A DNA stretch of 64,000 nt from Bradyrhizobium sp. CCBAU 53421 (GTDB lineage: Bacteria > Pseudomonadota > Alphaproteobacteria > Rhizobiales > Xanthobacteraceae): positions 4,464,001 to 4,528,000 of the forward strand of contig NZ_CP030047.1 in assembly GCF_015291625.1 (NCBI RefSeq). The letters run 5' to 3'. Under the pieces are notes generated by a model. That model was not told the origin of the DNA, did no database searches, and saw nothing but the letters and a program-made list of their open reading frames with translations. A program made the translations under genes and the position numbers. Of the stretch, positions 32,899 through 42,386 are shown piece by piece; position 1 is the stretch's first letter, and the number at the start of each line of letters is the position of its first letter.

Positions 32899-35800
32899 TC
32901 ATTCTGCGGGCTGAATCGCGGTCCTCTCATCGCGCGCGGCTCTGCCGGCATGCCCGTACCGTGCATAGAGCGCGGGCAGCACGGCAAGCGTCAGCAGGGT
33001 CGCGCTGATCAGGCCGCCGATCACCACGGTGGCAAGCGGCTTCTGCACCTCGGCGCCGGTGCCGGTGGCGAACGCCATCGGCACGAAACCGAGCGAGGCG
33101 ACCAGCGCGGTCATCACCACGGGCCGGAAGCGGGTGAGGGCGCCTTGCTCGATGGCCTCCCGCATCGGCACGCCGCGTTCCCGCAATTGCCTGATGAAGC
33201 TCAGCATCACGAGCCCGTTCAGCACCGCGACGCCGGACAGCGCGATGAAGCCGACCGCTGCCGAGATCGAGAACGGCATGCCGCGCAGCCACAGCGCGGC
33301 GATGCCACCTGTCAGCGCCAGCGGCACCGCGCTGAACACCAGCAGCGCATCGCGCACTGATCCCATCGCCGCCAGCAGCAACAGGAAGATCATTGCAAAG
33401 CAAGCCGGCACCACGACCGCAAGGCGCTGGCGCGCCGCGGCGAGATTCTCCGACTGGCCGCCCCAGGTCATCCAGTAGCCCGGCGGCAGCTGCACCGATT
33501 GCGCGACCTTTGCTTGGGCTTCCTCGACCACCGAGCCGAGATCGCGGCCGCGGACGTTGGCCGTCACCACGATACGGCGCTTGCCGTTCTCGCGGCTGAT
33601 CTGGTTCGGTCCCTCGGTGAAGGAGAATTGCGCAACGCGGTTAAGCGGCAGGCTCTGCACCGGCGAACTCGGTGTCGCCTTCGGCAAGGCTACCGGCAGA
33701 TTGCTCAACGCCTCGAGATCGGAGCGCACGCTCTCCGGCAGCCGCACCACGATGTCGAAGCTCCGATCGCCCTCGTAGACCACGCCGGCATCCTGGCCGC
33801 CGACTGCGGCACCGATCACGTCCTGCACCTCGGAGACGCTGAGGCCGCGCCGGGCGATCGCCGCCTTGTCGACCTTGATCTCGAGCACGGGCAGGCCCCC
33901 GGCCTGTTCGACCTTGACGTCGGTCGCGCCGCGCACGCCACGCAGCGCTGATGCAATCTGGTTGGCGGCCTTCTGCATCGGCTCGAACTCGTCGCCGAAC
34001 ACCTTGACCGCGATATCGCCGCGAACGCCGGCGAGCAGTTCGTTGAAGCGCATCTGGATCGGCTGGGTGAATTCATAGACGTTGCCGGGCAACCGGCCGG
34101 CCGCCTTCGAGATGTCCTCGATCAACTGCTCCTTGGTCAGCGACGGATCCGGCCACTGCGCGCGCGGCTTCAGGATGATGAAGGTGTCGGATGCGTTGGG
34201 CGGCATCGGGTCGCTCGCCACCTCCGCGGTGCCGGTCTTGGAGAACACGAACGATACCTGCGGGAAGCGGCTGACGGCCTTCTCGACCGACAGCTGCATG
34301 GCCTGCGACTGCGATAGCGCGGTGCTCGGGATCCGGAGCGCGTGCATGGCGATGTTCTTCTCGTCGAGCGAGGGGATGAACTCCTGGCCGAGACGGAAGA
34401 ACCCGAACAGGGCGGCGGCGAACAGCACCACCGCCACGGCGATGACGGGCAGGGGCGTTGCCACCGCACGCCGGAGCAGCGGGCTGTAACCGCGCTTCAA
34501 TGCGGCAACGAGCCAGTTTTCCTTCTCCTGGACGCGGCCGGTGATGCCGATCGCGATCAGCGCCGGAACCAGCGTCAGCGACAGCACGAAGGCGGCCGCG
34601 AGCGCCAGGATCACGGTCAGCGCCATCGGCTCGAACATCTTACCCTCGACGCCGGTGAAAGTGAGGAGCGGCACATAGACCAGCAGGATGATGGCCTGGC
34701 CGTAGAGGCTCGGCTGCACCATTTCCACGGTGGACGCCCGCACCGTTGCCAGCCGTTCGTCCCGGGTCAGCACGCGGCCGAGCGCATGCTGCTTCTCGGC
34801 GAGGTGACGCAGGCTGTTCTCGGTGATGATGACGGCGCCATCGACGATCAGGCCGAAGTCCAGCGCGCCGAGGCTCATCAGATTGGCGCTGATGCGGCCC
34901 TGCCACATGCCGATCGCCGTCATCAGCATGGCGATCGGGATCACCAGCGCAGTAATGAGCGCCGCCCGGAAATTGCCGAGCAGCACGAACAGCACCGCGA
35001 TCACGAGCAGCGCGCCTTCAGAGAGGTTGCGCGCCACGGTGCCGATGGTCGCATCGACCAGCTGGGTGCGATCGAGCACGGTCTCGACCTGGACGCCTGT
35101 CGGCAAGGACGGCGTGATCGCGCGCAGCTTGGCATCGACCGCGGCCGATACCGTGCGGCTGTTGGCGCCGATCAGCATCAACGCCGTGCCGACCACGACC
35201 TCGCGGCCGTTCTCGCTGGCGCTGCCGGTGCGCGTCTCGCCCCCGATCGAGAGCGTGGCGAGGTCGCGGATCCGGACCGGAACGCCGCCACGGGTGGTGA
35301 CGACGACGGCGCCGAGTTCCTCGATATTCTCGAGCCGTCCGCCGGACCGAACCACGAATCCTTCGCCGTTGCGCTCGATATAGCGCGCACCGCGGCTGAC
35401 GTTGTTGGTCTCGATCGCCTTGGCAACGTCGGCGAAGGTGAGGCCGAGCGCGATCAGCTTCGCCGCATCGGGATGGACCTGGTACTGCTTGAGATAGCCG
35501 CCGATCGAATCGACGCCGGCGACACCAGGCACCATCTTGATCTGCGGCTTGATGATCCAGTCCTGCACCGTGCGCAGATAGGCGTCCTTCTCGACTTCAC
35601 TCTGCAGCACTTGGCCGTCCGCCGTCAGGAAGCGGCCGTCGCTCTGCAGGCCCGGCGCGCCGTCGGTCTGCACCTTCTGGCCTGAGTAGTGCACGGTCCA
35701 CATGTAGATCTCGCCAAGACCGGTCGAGGTCGGGCCGATCCGCGGCTCGATGCCCTGCGGCAGGCGCGCGCGAACTTCGGTCAGACGCTCGCCGACCTGC

Positions 35801-36123
35801 TGGCGGGCGAAATAGATGTCGGTGGCTTCGCTGAACACCGCGGTGATCTGCGAGAAGCCGTTACGGGAGAGCGACCGCGTGCTTTCCAGCCCCGGCGCAC
35901 CCGCCAGCGCCGTCTCGATCGGAAAGGTGATCTGCTTTTCGATTTCCGCCGGCGACAGCGCCGGGGCCACGGTGTTGATCTGGACTTGCTTGTTGGTGAT
36001 GTCGGGCACCGCGTCGATCGGCAGCTTGGCCAACGCGAGGCCGCCGAGGAACATCAGGACCGCCGCCAGGGTGACGACCACCCAGCGCCGCTGGATCGCC
36101 AGACCGATGATGCGCTCAATCAT
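32899..36123 (-). CDS. cusA: heavy-metal efflux RND transporter (CusA/CzcA family)
   Basis: A 1074-residue inner-membrane proton-driven pump that extrudes metal cations. The N-terminus matches HME-RND pumps (IERIIGLAIQRRWVVVTLAA, LPIDAVPDITNKQVQINT), with PSLYGQAIILLVYVPLLTF, SLDEKNIAMHALRIPS and the C-terminal FRPVVMTALVASLGFVPMAF. The LDFGLIVDGAVIITENSLR segment in TM4 carries the proton-relay acidic residues. Twelve helices and two periplasmic loops are evident. It overlaps the adaptor gene by eight bases. No outer-membrane channel gene is in the window. Copper/silver versus cobalt/zinc/cadmium cannot be settled by eye. Confidence 0.9.
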   Translation of the reverse strand: MIERIIGLAIQRRWVVVTLAAVLMFLGGLALAKLPIDAVPDITNKQVQINTVAPALSPAEIEKQITFPIETALAGAPGLESTRSLSRNGFSQITAVFSEATDIYFARQQVGERLTEVRARLPQGIEPRIGPTSTGLGEIYMWTVHYSGQKVQTDGAPGLQSDGRFLTADGQVLQSEVEKDAYLRTVQDWIIKPQIKMVPGVAGVDSIGGYLKQYQVHPDAAKLIALGLTFADVAKAIETNNVSRGARYIERNGEGFVVRSGGRLENIEELGAVVVTTRGGVPVRIRDLATLSIGGETRTGSASENGREVVVGTALMLIGANSRTVSAAVDAKLRAITPSLPTGVQVETVLDRTQLVDATIGTVARNLSEGALLVIAVLFVLLGNFRAALITALVIPIAMLMTAIGMWQGRISANLMSLGALDFGLIVDGAVIITENSLRHLAEKQHALGRVLTRDERLATVRASTVEMVQPSLYGQAIILLVYVPLLTFTGVEGKMFEPMALTVILALAAAFVLSLTLVPALIAIGITGRVQEKENWLVAALKRGYSPLLRRAVATPLPVIAVAVVLFAAALFGFFRLGQEFIPSLDEKNIAMHALRIPSTALSQSQAMQLSVEKAVSRFPQVSFVFSKTGTAEVASDPMPPNASDTFIILKPRAQWPDPSLTKEQLIEDISKAAGRLPGNVYEFTQPIQMRFNELLAGVRGDIAVKVFGDEFEPMQKAANQIASALRGVRGATDVKVEQAGGLPVLEIKVDKAAIARRGLSVSEVQDVIGAAVGGQDAGVVYEGDRSFDIVVRLPESVRSDLEALSNLPVALPKATPSSPVQSLPLNRVAQFSFTEGPNQISRENGKRRIVVTANVRGRDLGSVVEEAQAKVAQSVQLPPGYWMTWGGQSENLAAARQRLAVVVPACFAMIFLLLLAAMGSVRDALLVFSAVPLALTGGIAALWLRGMPFSISAAVGFIALSGVAVLNGLVMLSFIRQLRERGVPMREAIEQGALTRFRPVVMTALVASLGFVPMAFATGTGAEVQKPLATVVIGGLISATLLTLAVLPALYARYGHAGRAARDERTAIQPAE

Positions 36124-37339
36124 GGCCGTGCTCCGCTTCGTCCTTCTCGACCTCAGCTTTCAATGTGAAGGTGTTCTGCACCGCGATGGTCTCGCCGGCG
36201 GCAAGGCCTGACAAGATTTCGATGTCGTCGTCGTCCTCGCGGCCGGTTCGCACCGACCGCGCCTCGAAGCCGTCGGTATCACGCACGAATACGGTCGGCG
36301 TTCCCTTGATGGTTTGGATGGCCTTCTTCGTGACCATCACGCTCGACGGCGCGCCGGACAGCGGAACCTCCGCGGTGACGAAAGTGCCGGGTTTCCAGCG
36401 GTGGTCTTTGTTGGGCATGGTCGCGATCACGCGGGCGTTGCGGGTCTCGCGGTCGAGCAGGGGGCTGACGAAGATCACGCCGGCATTGGCTTCATCCTCG
36501 CTGCCGATGGCGCGGATTTTCACCGAAACGCCTTCGTGGACCGCGCCGATGTCTTCGGGCGAAACCGCCAGATCGACCCAGATGTCGTCGAGATTGACGA
36601 TGACGTAGAGCTCGCTTTCCTGGCCCTCGCGCCCGATCAGCCCGCCGAGGTCGACACGCCGTTCAGACACCCGGCCGCTGATCGGCGCGCGCAAAAATTG
36701 CGTCCGCAGGCTTTCCGGCGGCTGATTGGGCAGGTCGGCGATCTCGCTTTCCGACAGGCCTAGCGCAAACAGCTTCTGCCGCGCGCCGTCGAGCTTGATC
36801 TGGGCGTCGTTCGCGGTCAGCCGCGTGCGCAGGAACTCGTTCTCCGAGACGATGCGGGTTTCGACCAGCGTCTTCTGCCTGGCATAGAGCGTCTGCTGCA
36901 GATCGTTGGTGAGCCGCGCCGCGAGGTATTCGCTCTTGGCGTCGGCGACCTCGCGGCTTTCGATCGCGGCGACGATCTCGCCTTTCTCGACCACGTCGCC
37001 GAGTCGCTTGCGCAGTTCCGTGACCGTCGCGAGCACGCGCACCGAGACGCGGCCGATGTGGTCGGCGTCAGGGATCAACGATCCGGGCGCGAGGAAATGC
37101 CGCTTCAGCATGCCGCCGCTGGCTGGTGCGAGCGTGATGCCAGATTCACGAATCTGGTCTTCGCTGAGCCCGACATGTCCGGGGGCCTCATGCTTGGCCT
37201 CGGTCTTCGGTGGATCTGCGGTCGCAGTCTCCTGAATCGCGGCCGGGAACTTGACCGGCCAGCCAATCCATCCGGCCGCGACAACGACCAACGCGATGCC
37301 GGCGGCCACGCCGGCGAAAAATAGAACAACCCGTTTCAT
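36116..37339 (-). CDS. cusB: RND efflux periplasmic adaptor (CusB/CzcB family)
   Basis: A 407-residue membrane-fusion protein. An N-terminal anchor (VVLFFAGVAAGIALVVVAAGW) is followed by a His/Glu-containing linker (PKTEAKHEAPGHVGLS), then an HlyD-like barrel and a coiled hairpin (ESREVADAKSEYLAARLTND ... LRTRLTANDAQIKLDGARQK), with the MacA-type C-terminal domain ending in DEAEHGHD. It links the RND pump to an outer-membrane channel. GGAGAGG lies before the ATG at 37339. The stop overlaps the pump gene. The acidic/His C-terminus may bind metal. Confidence 0.9.
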   Translation of the reverse strand: MKRVVLFFAGVAAGIALVVVAAGWIGWPVKFPAAIQETATADPPKTEAKHEAPGHVGLSEDQIRESGITLAPASGGMLKRHFLAPGSLIPDADHIGRVSVRVLATVTELRKRLGDVVEKGEIVAAIESREVADAKSEYLAARLTNDLQQTLYARQKTLVETRIVSENEFLRTRLTANDAQIKLDGARQKLFALGLSESEIADLPNQPPESLRTQFLRAPISGRVSERRVDLGGLIGREGQESELYVIVNLDDIWVDLAVSPEDIGAVHEGVSVKIRAIGSEDEANAGVIFVSPLLDRETRNARVIATMPNKDHRWKPGTFVTAEVPLSGAPSSVMVTKKAIQTIKGTPTVFVRDTDGFEARSVRTGREDDDDIEILSGLAAGETIAVQNTFTLKAEVEKDEAEHGHD

Positions 37340-37452
37340 ATGCGCCTCTCCGCAGCGCGAGCCGATGACCCTGCGCTGTCGCGACCTCGATCTGTGCGGA
37401 AGCCTGCGCGCTGCCGAATGGCAGCGGCGCATGGCCGGTCATGCCGACCGGA

Positions 37453-37821
37453 TCAGGCGCGGGGTGGTTTGAAAGGAGAGAGGCGATCGGCCGACGCTGG
37501 CAGCCCGATGCTGCCGTGGCCATAGCTATGCGGCGCATAGGCGATCGGGAAAGCCGTTTCCTGCGGCGCCACCGAGGCGACGTGCGTCAGGCAGTGATCG
37601 CCATGCAGTGAGGCCGGATGCGCGGGCGCTTTGCCGCCGGCGTCGTTGATCGACTGTGCGATCGAGAAGGTGGGGGCGGCATCGTCATCGCCGTCGAAGG
37701 CCCAGCCGTGGAAGAACGACAGCACCAGCGCAAGCGAAATCAGCCCCGCAAGCAGGCTACGCCAGCGGCGCGATCCTTTTGCGTGGGCGGAAGGCTGAAT
37801 CATGGTGCGCGATGCGTCCAT
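37453..37821 (-). CDS. small exported protein with Cys/His metal-site motif, metal-operon type
   Basis: A 122-residue protein. A basic N-terminus leads into one hydrophobic helix (SLLAGLISLALVLSFFHGWA), then a soluble tail with LHGDHCLTHVASVAPQE (residues 72-88) and several more histidines (HSYGHGSIG). The HGDHCLTH motif resembles small proteins placed before copper or cobalt/zinc RND operons. It may bind the ion in the periplasm. An ATG at 37803 is an alternative start, but AGGG upstream favours 37821. It leads the cusBA-like operon, with 113 bases between. Confidence 0.65.
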   Translation of the reverse strand: MDASRTMIQPSAHAKGSRRWRSLLAGLISLALVLSFFHGWAFDGDDDAAPTFSIAQSINDAGGKAPAHPASLHGDHCLTHVASVAPQETAFPIAYAPHSYGHGSIGLPASADRLSPFKPPRA

Positions 37822-37895
37822 GGGCCCTAATTAGCGCCGTGACCGCGCGCATTCAAGTTCGGCGCCGCGACAGATTGGCCGTGGATACTATAACG

Positions 37896-38123
37896 TTACA
37901 CGCTCTCAGCGGCTCGGCGCATCAGCCAGCGGCGCGCTGCGACGACGGCCCAGATCGCCTCGACCAGCCCGAACGGCCAGGCGCCTTGTAGGAAACCGTA
38001 GGCCGAGCCGAGCGCGCAGGAAGCCGCGAAGGCCAGGATGAACCACGGACTGCGATCTTCGGCGGCGTAGCAGACCAGCATCATCGTGACGGCGAACAAA
38101 CCGAACAGCGTCAGCGCATCCAT
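37896..38123 (-). CDS. small inner-membrane protein, 75 aa
   Basis: A 75-residue protein with about three hydrophobic segments (LTLFGLFAVTMMLVCYAAED, WFILAFAASCALGSAYGFLQ, GLVEAIWAVVAARRW). This compact layout ending in RRW is common in Bradyrhizobium as a protein of unknown function. It lies on the same strand as the metal efflux operon, 74 bases upstream of its small leader gene, and is divergent from the ArsI-like gene. Whether it belongs to the metal operon is uncertain. Confidence 0.7.
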   Translation of the reverse strand: MDALTLFGLFAVTMMLVCYAAEDRSPWFILAFAASCALGSAYGFLQGAWPFGLVEAIWAVVAARRWLMRRAAESV

Positions 38124-38216
38124 TCCGAAGCAGAACTCCTGTTGTAACGCTGTTGATATCTGAGCATGCTTGGGATGGAATATCCATCCAGCGTCGCCGC
38201 CCGAAAGGACCGCCTC

Positions 38217-38711
38217 ATGAAGCGCATGCATGTTCACGTCGCTGTCAAGGACATCCCGCAATCGGTCGGCTTCTACTCGGCGCTGTTCGGCGCCGAGCCG
38301 ACGGTCGTGAAATCCGACTATGCCAAATGGATGCTCGACGATCCGCGCGTCAACTTCGCGATCTCGACCCGCGGCCGCGAGCCGGGTCTCGATCATCTCG
38401 GCATTCAGGTGGAGAGCGCCGAGGAACTCGGCGAGGTCTATGGACGGCTGCGCAAGGCGGGCGGCGAGGTGATCGAGCAGGGCCAGACGGTGTGTTGCTA
38501 CGCCAAGTCCGAGAAGTCGTGGATCGACGATCCCGCAGGGATCGCGTGGGAGACATTCCACACGACCGGCGAGAGCATCGTCTATGGCGACGGTAGCGGC
38601 GAGCGGACCGCGCGCGTCGCGCACGAGAAGCAGGACGCCAAGCGGAGCGCCGGTTGCGCCCCTCAGACCCAGGCTGCGCCGCCCGAGGCTTCGGCTTGCT
38701 GCAATTCGTGA
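38217..38711 (+). CDS. arsI: ArsI-like C-As lyase (glyoxalase/extradiol fold)
   Basis: A 164-residue vicinal-oxygen-chelate protein. Key residues match ArsI of Bacillus: Fe(II) ligands H5 (KRMHVHVAVKD), H60 (GLDHLGIQVES) and E112 (IAWETFH), and the trivalent-arsenical thiol pair C93-C94 (QTVCCYAKSEKSW). ArsI breaks the carbon-arsenic bond of methylarsenite and aromatic arsenicals using O2. Its C-terminal tail (AGCAPQTQ...SACCNS) holds three more cysteines and could capture arsenic. AAAGGA precedes the ATG at 38217. It is not next to the ars locus at the window end. Confidence 0.8.
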   Translation: MKRMHVHVAVKDIPQSVGFYSALFGAEPTVVKSDYAKWMLDDPRVNFAISTRGREPGLDHLGIQVESAEELGEVYGRLRKAGGEVIEQGQTVCCYAKSEKSWIDDPAGIAWETFHTTGESIVYGDGSGERTARVAHEKQDAKRSAGCAPQTQAAPPEASACCNS

Positions 38712-38747
38712 GTCCGAGGCAGTCGCACACACCAGGGTCGAACTTCT

Positions 38748-38837
38748 TGTAGCCCGGATGAAGCGCAGCGAAATCCGGGAGCTGCGCCCATCGCGGATAC
38801 AGTTCCCCCGATTGCGCTTCGCTTCATCCGGACTACA
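38748..38837. repeat. dispersed inverted-repeat element (TGTAGCCCGGATG type)
   Basis: The ends are inverted: TGTAGCCCGGATGAAGC at the left and GCTTCATCCGGACTACA at the right, with one mismatch. This is a Bradyrhizobium-type intergenic repeat downstream of the arsI-like gene, and it may act as a transcript-end hairpin. Confidence 0.75.
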
Positions 38838-38953
38838 CATCGCCGGGGGCGGTCGCCATGTCGGCGCAACCGGCTACCGCTGTAAGCAAAGGCTTAATGC
38901 CTGCGACATAGTATCGCTCCGATCAAGGCCTTCCCGCTAACCGCCGGTTAATC

Positions 38954-39454
38954 ATGCGGCTCCTGCCAATCAAGGATCCTGAGCGGTCCTGGCGTCTCAT
39001 CAAGGCACAATGGAAGAAGGACGCTGAAGGCGTCGGAGAGGATATTGCGACCTTTGGCGGCATCGGTGCATTTGAAGCGCTGACCGCGAGGGAAGGCGAT
39101 AGCCAGGGGCTGTATCATCTGACCGACGGCGAGCGGGTTCATGCGGTCTGCCAGGTCAGGCGTCTTTTGATGAGCCGATATTCGGCGCCGGCTCTCAGTG
39201 CGCGTTTCGTCAATGTGTCGCCGGCTTACGATCTCGGCCTCGCCGATGCCGGCGATTACGCGCAGATGCTTGTGGCGCTGTTCTCCGGCGTCGTCTGGTT
39301 GTCGCGGGATGCGCTGTCGGCGAACCACATCCGGTTTCTGCTGAAGAGCCCCGGCGACTCGCAATTCTTCGCCGCGCTCAAGGCCGTCACGCCGTTCTCG
39401 CCATTCTCGAAATTCACCATCGAAGGCGCATTGATCGAATGCAGCCTGAAATAG
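38954..39454 (+). CDS. hypothetical protein, 166 aa
   Basis: A 166-residue soluble protein starting MRLLPIKDPERSWRLIKAQW. No signal peptide or membrane segment. Contains RRLLMSRYSAPALSARFVNV and a region with hydrophobic alternation (MLVALFSGVVWLSRDALS). I do not recognise a family. Codon use is normal. A CTAA-N7-TTAA element (38937-38951) lies immediately before the ATG. Confidence 0.6.
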   Translation: MRLLPIKDPERSWRLIKAQWKKDAEGVGEDIATFGGIGAFEALTAREGDSQGLYHLTDGERVHAVCQVRRLLMSRYSAPALSARFVNVSPAYDLGLADAGDYAQMLVALFSGVVWLSRDALSANHIRFLLKSPGDSQFFAALKAVTPFSPFSKFTIEGALIECSLK

Positions 39455-39519
39455 ACGATGTCGTTGCCGCCCGTAGCGGTCGCGTCTTGGCGTCGATCGC
39501 GTTCACCTGCGCAACCGCC

Positions 39520-39534
39520 TTAACTGTCCGATAA
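39520..39534 (+). promoter_or_regulatory. CtrA-like site, one mismatch
   Basis: TTAACTGTCCGATAA fits TTAA-N7-TTAA with one mismatch. It lies 65 bases before the c-di-GMP gene at 39599, a plausible cell-cycle or motility target. Confidence 0.3.
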
Positions 39535-39598
39535 CTGATTTTCCTAACGACCCCTTGGGTTGTGTTCCCGTAGAAGGGCACCCGCAGGGGCAGGAAAA

Positions 39599-42310
39599 AT
39601 GTCGGTTGTATCAACGAACAGCGTGAAGCCGGGGCACCGGCGGCTGTCGATCAAGGGTGTGTTGCGCGCCACCAGGATGGGCGCCATTCAGTGGCTCGTC
39701 CTGAGCGCCGCGCTGCTGGTGCTCGCCATCACGCTTGGCACAGGCTATCTCGCGTTGCAGTTTCGCGAGCGCGCGCTGGAGATGTCCGAGCGCGAACTCG
39801 ACAACACCGCGCTGCTGCTGTCGCGGCATTTCGACCAGCAGCTCAGCGACCTCCAGCATGTCCACGACGACATCGTGAACTATCTGCGATCGGAGCAGGT
39901 CGAGACTGCCGATCAGTTCGAAAAGAACATGTCGCTGCTCAGCGCGCACGAGATGCTGCGCACGCGGCTGGCCGCGCTCCCGCATGTCGGCGGGCTCAAT
40001 CTGTTCAACGCCAAGGGGTGGCTGATCAACTCGTCCGAGATGTGGCCGGTGCCCGACATCAGTGTTGCCGACCGGCGCTATTTCCAGGAGTTCACCTCGG
40101 GGCGGCCGACGTCGCCTGTCATCGTCGAGCCCGCGATGAGCAAGGTGACCGGCAACTGGACCACGATCTTTGCGCGCAAGATCACCGGGCGCAACGGCGA
40201 GATCATCGGCTTTGCGAGCCGCGGCGTCGAGCCCAGCCATTTCGAGGACTTCGTCGCCTCGCTGGCATTGAGCGGCGATACCGTGATTTCGATGATCCAC
40301 CGCGACGGCACCATCATCGCACGCTATCCGCAGGATGCCGGCGTGATCGGCCGCAACATCATCAATCTGCCAGTGTTCCAAAAGGTCATCAGCTTTGGCG
40401 GCAACACGTCAGGTCGGTTCGTTGGCGCTTCAGGCGAGGAGAACGTCGGTGCGGTCAGATCGCTGTCGCACTTTCCAATCCTGATCCTCGCCACCACGAA
40501 AACCTCGAGCGCGCTGCAGGACTGGCGCGCCCAGACCAAGCTGCAATTCTGCGCGGCCGTGTTGGCGGTGCTGATCATCAGCTTCGCGGTCTTCCTGATC
40601 GTCCGCCAGTTGCAGCGGCAGCACGATGCGGCGCAGCGCCGGCTGTCCGAGAAGAGCCAGCATCTCGACACCGCCATCAACACCATGACGCAGGGGCTGC
40701 TGCTGTTCGATGCCTCGGCGCGGCTTGTGATCTGCAATCAGCAATATATCGACATGTTCGGCCTCTCGCCCGACATCGTCAAACCCGGATGCCATCTGCG
40801 CGACCTGATCTTGCACCGCCAGGCGATCGGCTCCTTCGTCGGCGATGTCGATGAATACTGCGCGCGGTTCACCAATCCGAGGGGTGACGAGGTCCGCGAT
40901 TCCGTGATCATGACGCCGGACGGCCGCAGCATCCGCCTGGTCTACAAGCGCGCACCTGACGGCGGCTGGGCCACCACGCTCGAGGATGTCACCGACGGAC
41001 GGCGTGCGCAGGCGCGGATCGAGTATCTCGCGCATTACGATGCCCTGACCAATCTGCCGAACCGGACGCTGTTCCAGCGTCACGCGGAAGAATTGTTGCG
41101 CGAGGCTGCGGTCCACGCCTTCGCGATCCACTATATCGATATCGACGAGTTCAAGCGGATCAACGACACGCTGGGCCATCTGATCGGCGATGAATTCCTC
41201 CGGCGCGTGGCCGAGAAGCTGCGCCAGTCGGTCGGATCGGACGACTTCATCGCGCGCCTCGGCGGCGATGAGTTCGCGATCGTCCAGCATGACATCAGGT
41301 CGGACGACGATGTCAGCGATCTGGTGGCGCGCGTCTATCAGTCGCTGCGCACGCCGTTCGACTGCCTCGGTCATCGGCTGTCGAGCGACGCCAGCATCGG
41401 TATTGCGATCGCGCCGCGCCATGGCTCGGACCTCTTCGGCCTGCTCAAATGCGCCGATCTCGCCATGTACGCGGCCAAGGCTGCCGGCCGCAGGACCTAT
41501 CGCTTCTTCGATCCCGCGATGGAGAAGCAGGCCAATCTGCGCCGCGCGCTGGAGGCCGATCTGCGAACCGCGTTGGCCGACGGCGGCTTCGAACTGCACT
41601 ACCAGCCGCTGGTCGACCTGCGCAGCGACGAGGTGACCGGCTGCGAGGCGCTGCTGCGCTGGCGCCATCCGGTGCGCGGCATGATCTCGCCGGTCGACTT
41701 CATACCGGTTGCCGAGGAGACCGGGCTGATCGAGGAGATCGGGCAGTGGGTGTTGCGCACCGCCTGCATCGAGGCAGCGGCCTGGCCGGCGCATGTGCGC
41801 CTTGCGGTCAACGTCTCGCCGATCCAGTTCAAGTCGGAGACGCTGGCGCTCAAGGTCGCCAACGCACTCGCCGAGAGCGGGCTCGACCCGCGCCGGCTCG
41901 AGCTCGAGATCACCGAGGCGGTGCTGATCGCCGATGACGATGCGGCCCTGGTCACGCTCGGCCAGCTTCGCGCGCTAGGGGTCCACATCGCGCTCGACGA
42001 TTTCGGCACCGGCTATTCGTCGCTGCAATATCTGCAGCGCTTCCCGTTCGACAAGATCAAGATCGACCGCAGTTTCGTCAAGGAAGTGACCCGCAACAGC
42101 GGCTCGGCCTCGATCATCCGCGCTGTGGTCTCGATCGCCGCCGACCGCAACATGATCACGACCGCCGAGGGCGTCGAGACCGATCAGCAGCGCGATACCG
42201 TGCAGATGCTCGGCTGCACGCAGATGCAGGGCTATTTGTTCAGCAAGCCGGTTCCTGCGCAGGACCTCCGGACGCTGCTCGCCGCCGATAGCGTCGAGAA
42301 CGCCGCCTGA
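39599..42310 (+). CDS. membrane GGDEF-EAL protein with periplasmic sensor
   Basis: A 903-residue c-di-GMP enzyme. TM1 is near residues 30-55 (LVLSAALLVLAITLGTGYLA), followed by a Cache-type periplasmic sensor (about 60-315), TM2 (VLAVLIISFAVFLIVRQL) and a PAS-7-like domain (MTQGLLLFDASARLVICNQ). GGDEF (about 490-645) keeps LGGDEFAIV, and EAL (about 660-895) keeps CEALLRWRHP and the downstream LALDDFGTGYSSL, so both activities may be intact. It senses an outside signal and adjusts c-di-GMP. GCAGGAAAA precedes the ATG. Confidence 0.9.
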   Translation: MSVVSTNSVKPGHRRLSIKGVLRATRMGAIQWLVLSAALLVLAITLGTGYLALQFRERALEMSERELDNTALLLSRHFDQQLSDLQHVHDDIVNYLRSEQVETADQFEKNMSLLSAHEMLRTRLAALPHVGGLNLFNAKGWLINSSEMWPVPDISVADRRYFQEFTSGRPTSPVIVEPAMSKVTGNWTTIFARKITGRNGEIIGFASRGVEPSHFEDFVASLALSGDTVISMIHRDGTIIARYPQDAGVIGRNIINLPVFQKVISFGGNTSGRFVGASGEENVGAVRSLSHFPILILATTKTSSALQDWRAQTKLQFCAAVLAVLIISFAVFLIVRQLQRQHDAAQRRLSEKSQHLDTAINTMTQGLLLFDASARLVICNQQYIDMFGLSPDIVKPGCHLRDLILHRQAIGSFVGDVDEYCARFTNPRGDEVRDSVIMTPDGRSIRLVYKRAPDGGWATTLEDVTDGRRAQARIEYLAHYDALTNLPNRTLFQRHAEELLREAAVHAFAIHYIDIDEFKRINDTLGHLIGDEFLRRVAEKLRQSVGSDDFIARLGGDEFAIVQHDIRSDDDVSDLVARVYQSLRTPFDCLGHRLSSDASIGIAIAPRHGSDLFGLLKCADLAMYAAKAAGRRTYRFFDPAMEKQANLRRALEADLRTALADGGFELHYQPLVDLRSDEVTGCEALLRWRHPVRGMISPVDFIPVAEETGLIEEIGQWVLRTACIEAAAWPAHVRLAVNVSPIQFKSETLALKVANALAESGLDPRRLELEITEAVLIADDDAALVTLGQLRALGVHIALDDFGTGYSSLQYLQRFPFDKIKIDRSFVKEVTRNSGSASIIRAVVSIAADRNMITTAEGVETDQQRDTVQMLGCTQMQGYLFSKPVPAQDLRTLLAADSVENAA

Positions 42311-42386
42311 GCGGCTCTTGAGCCCGTCAGGAACAATCCGCGCCGTCTCCGATTGGAGTGAAAGCTCCCACAGGCGAGGCGGCTCG

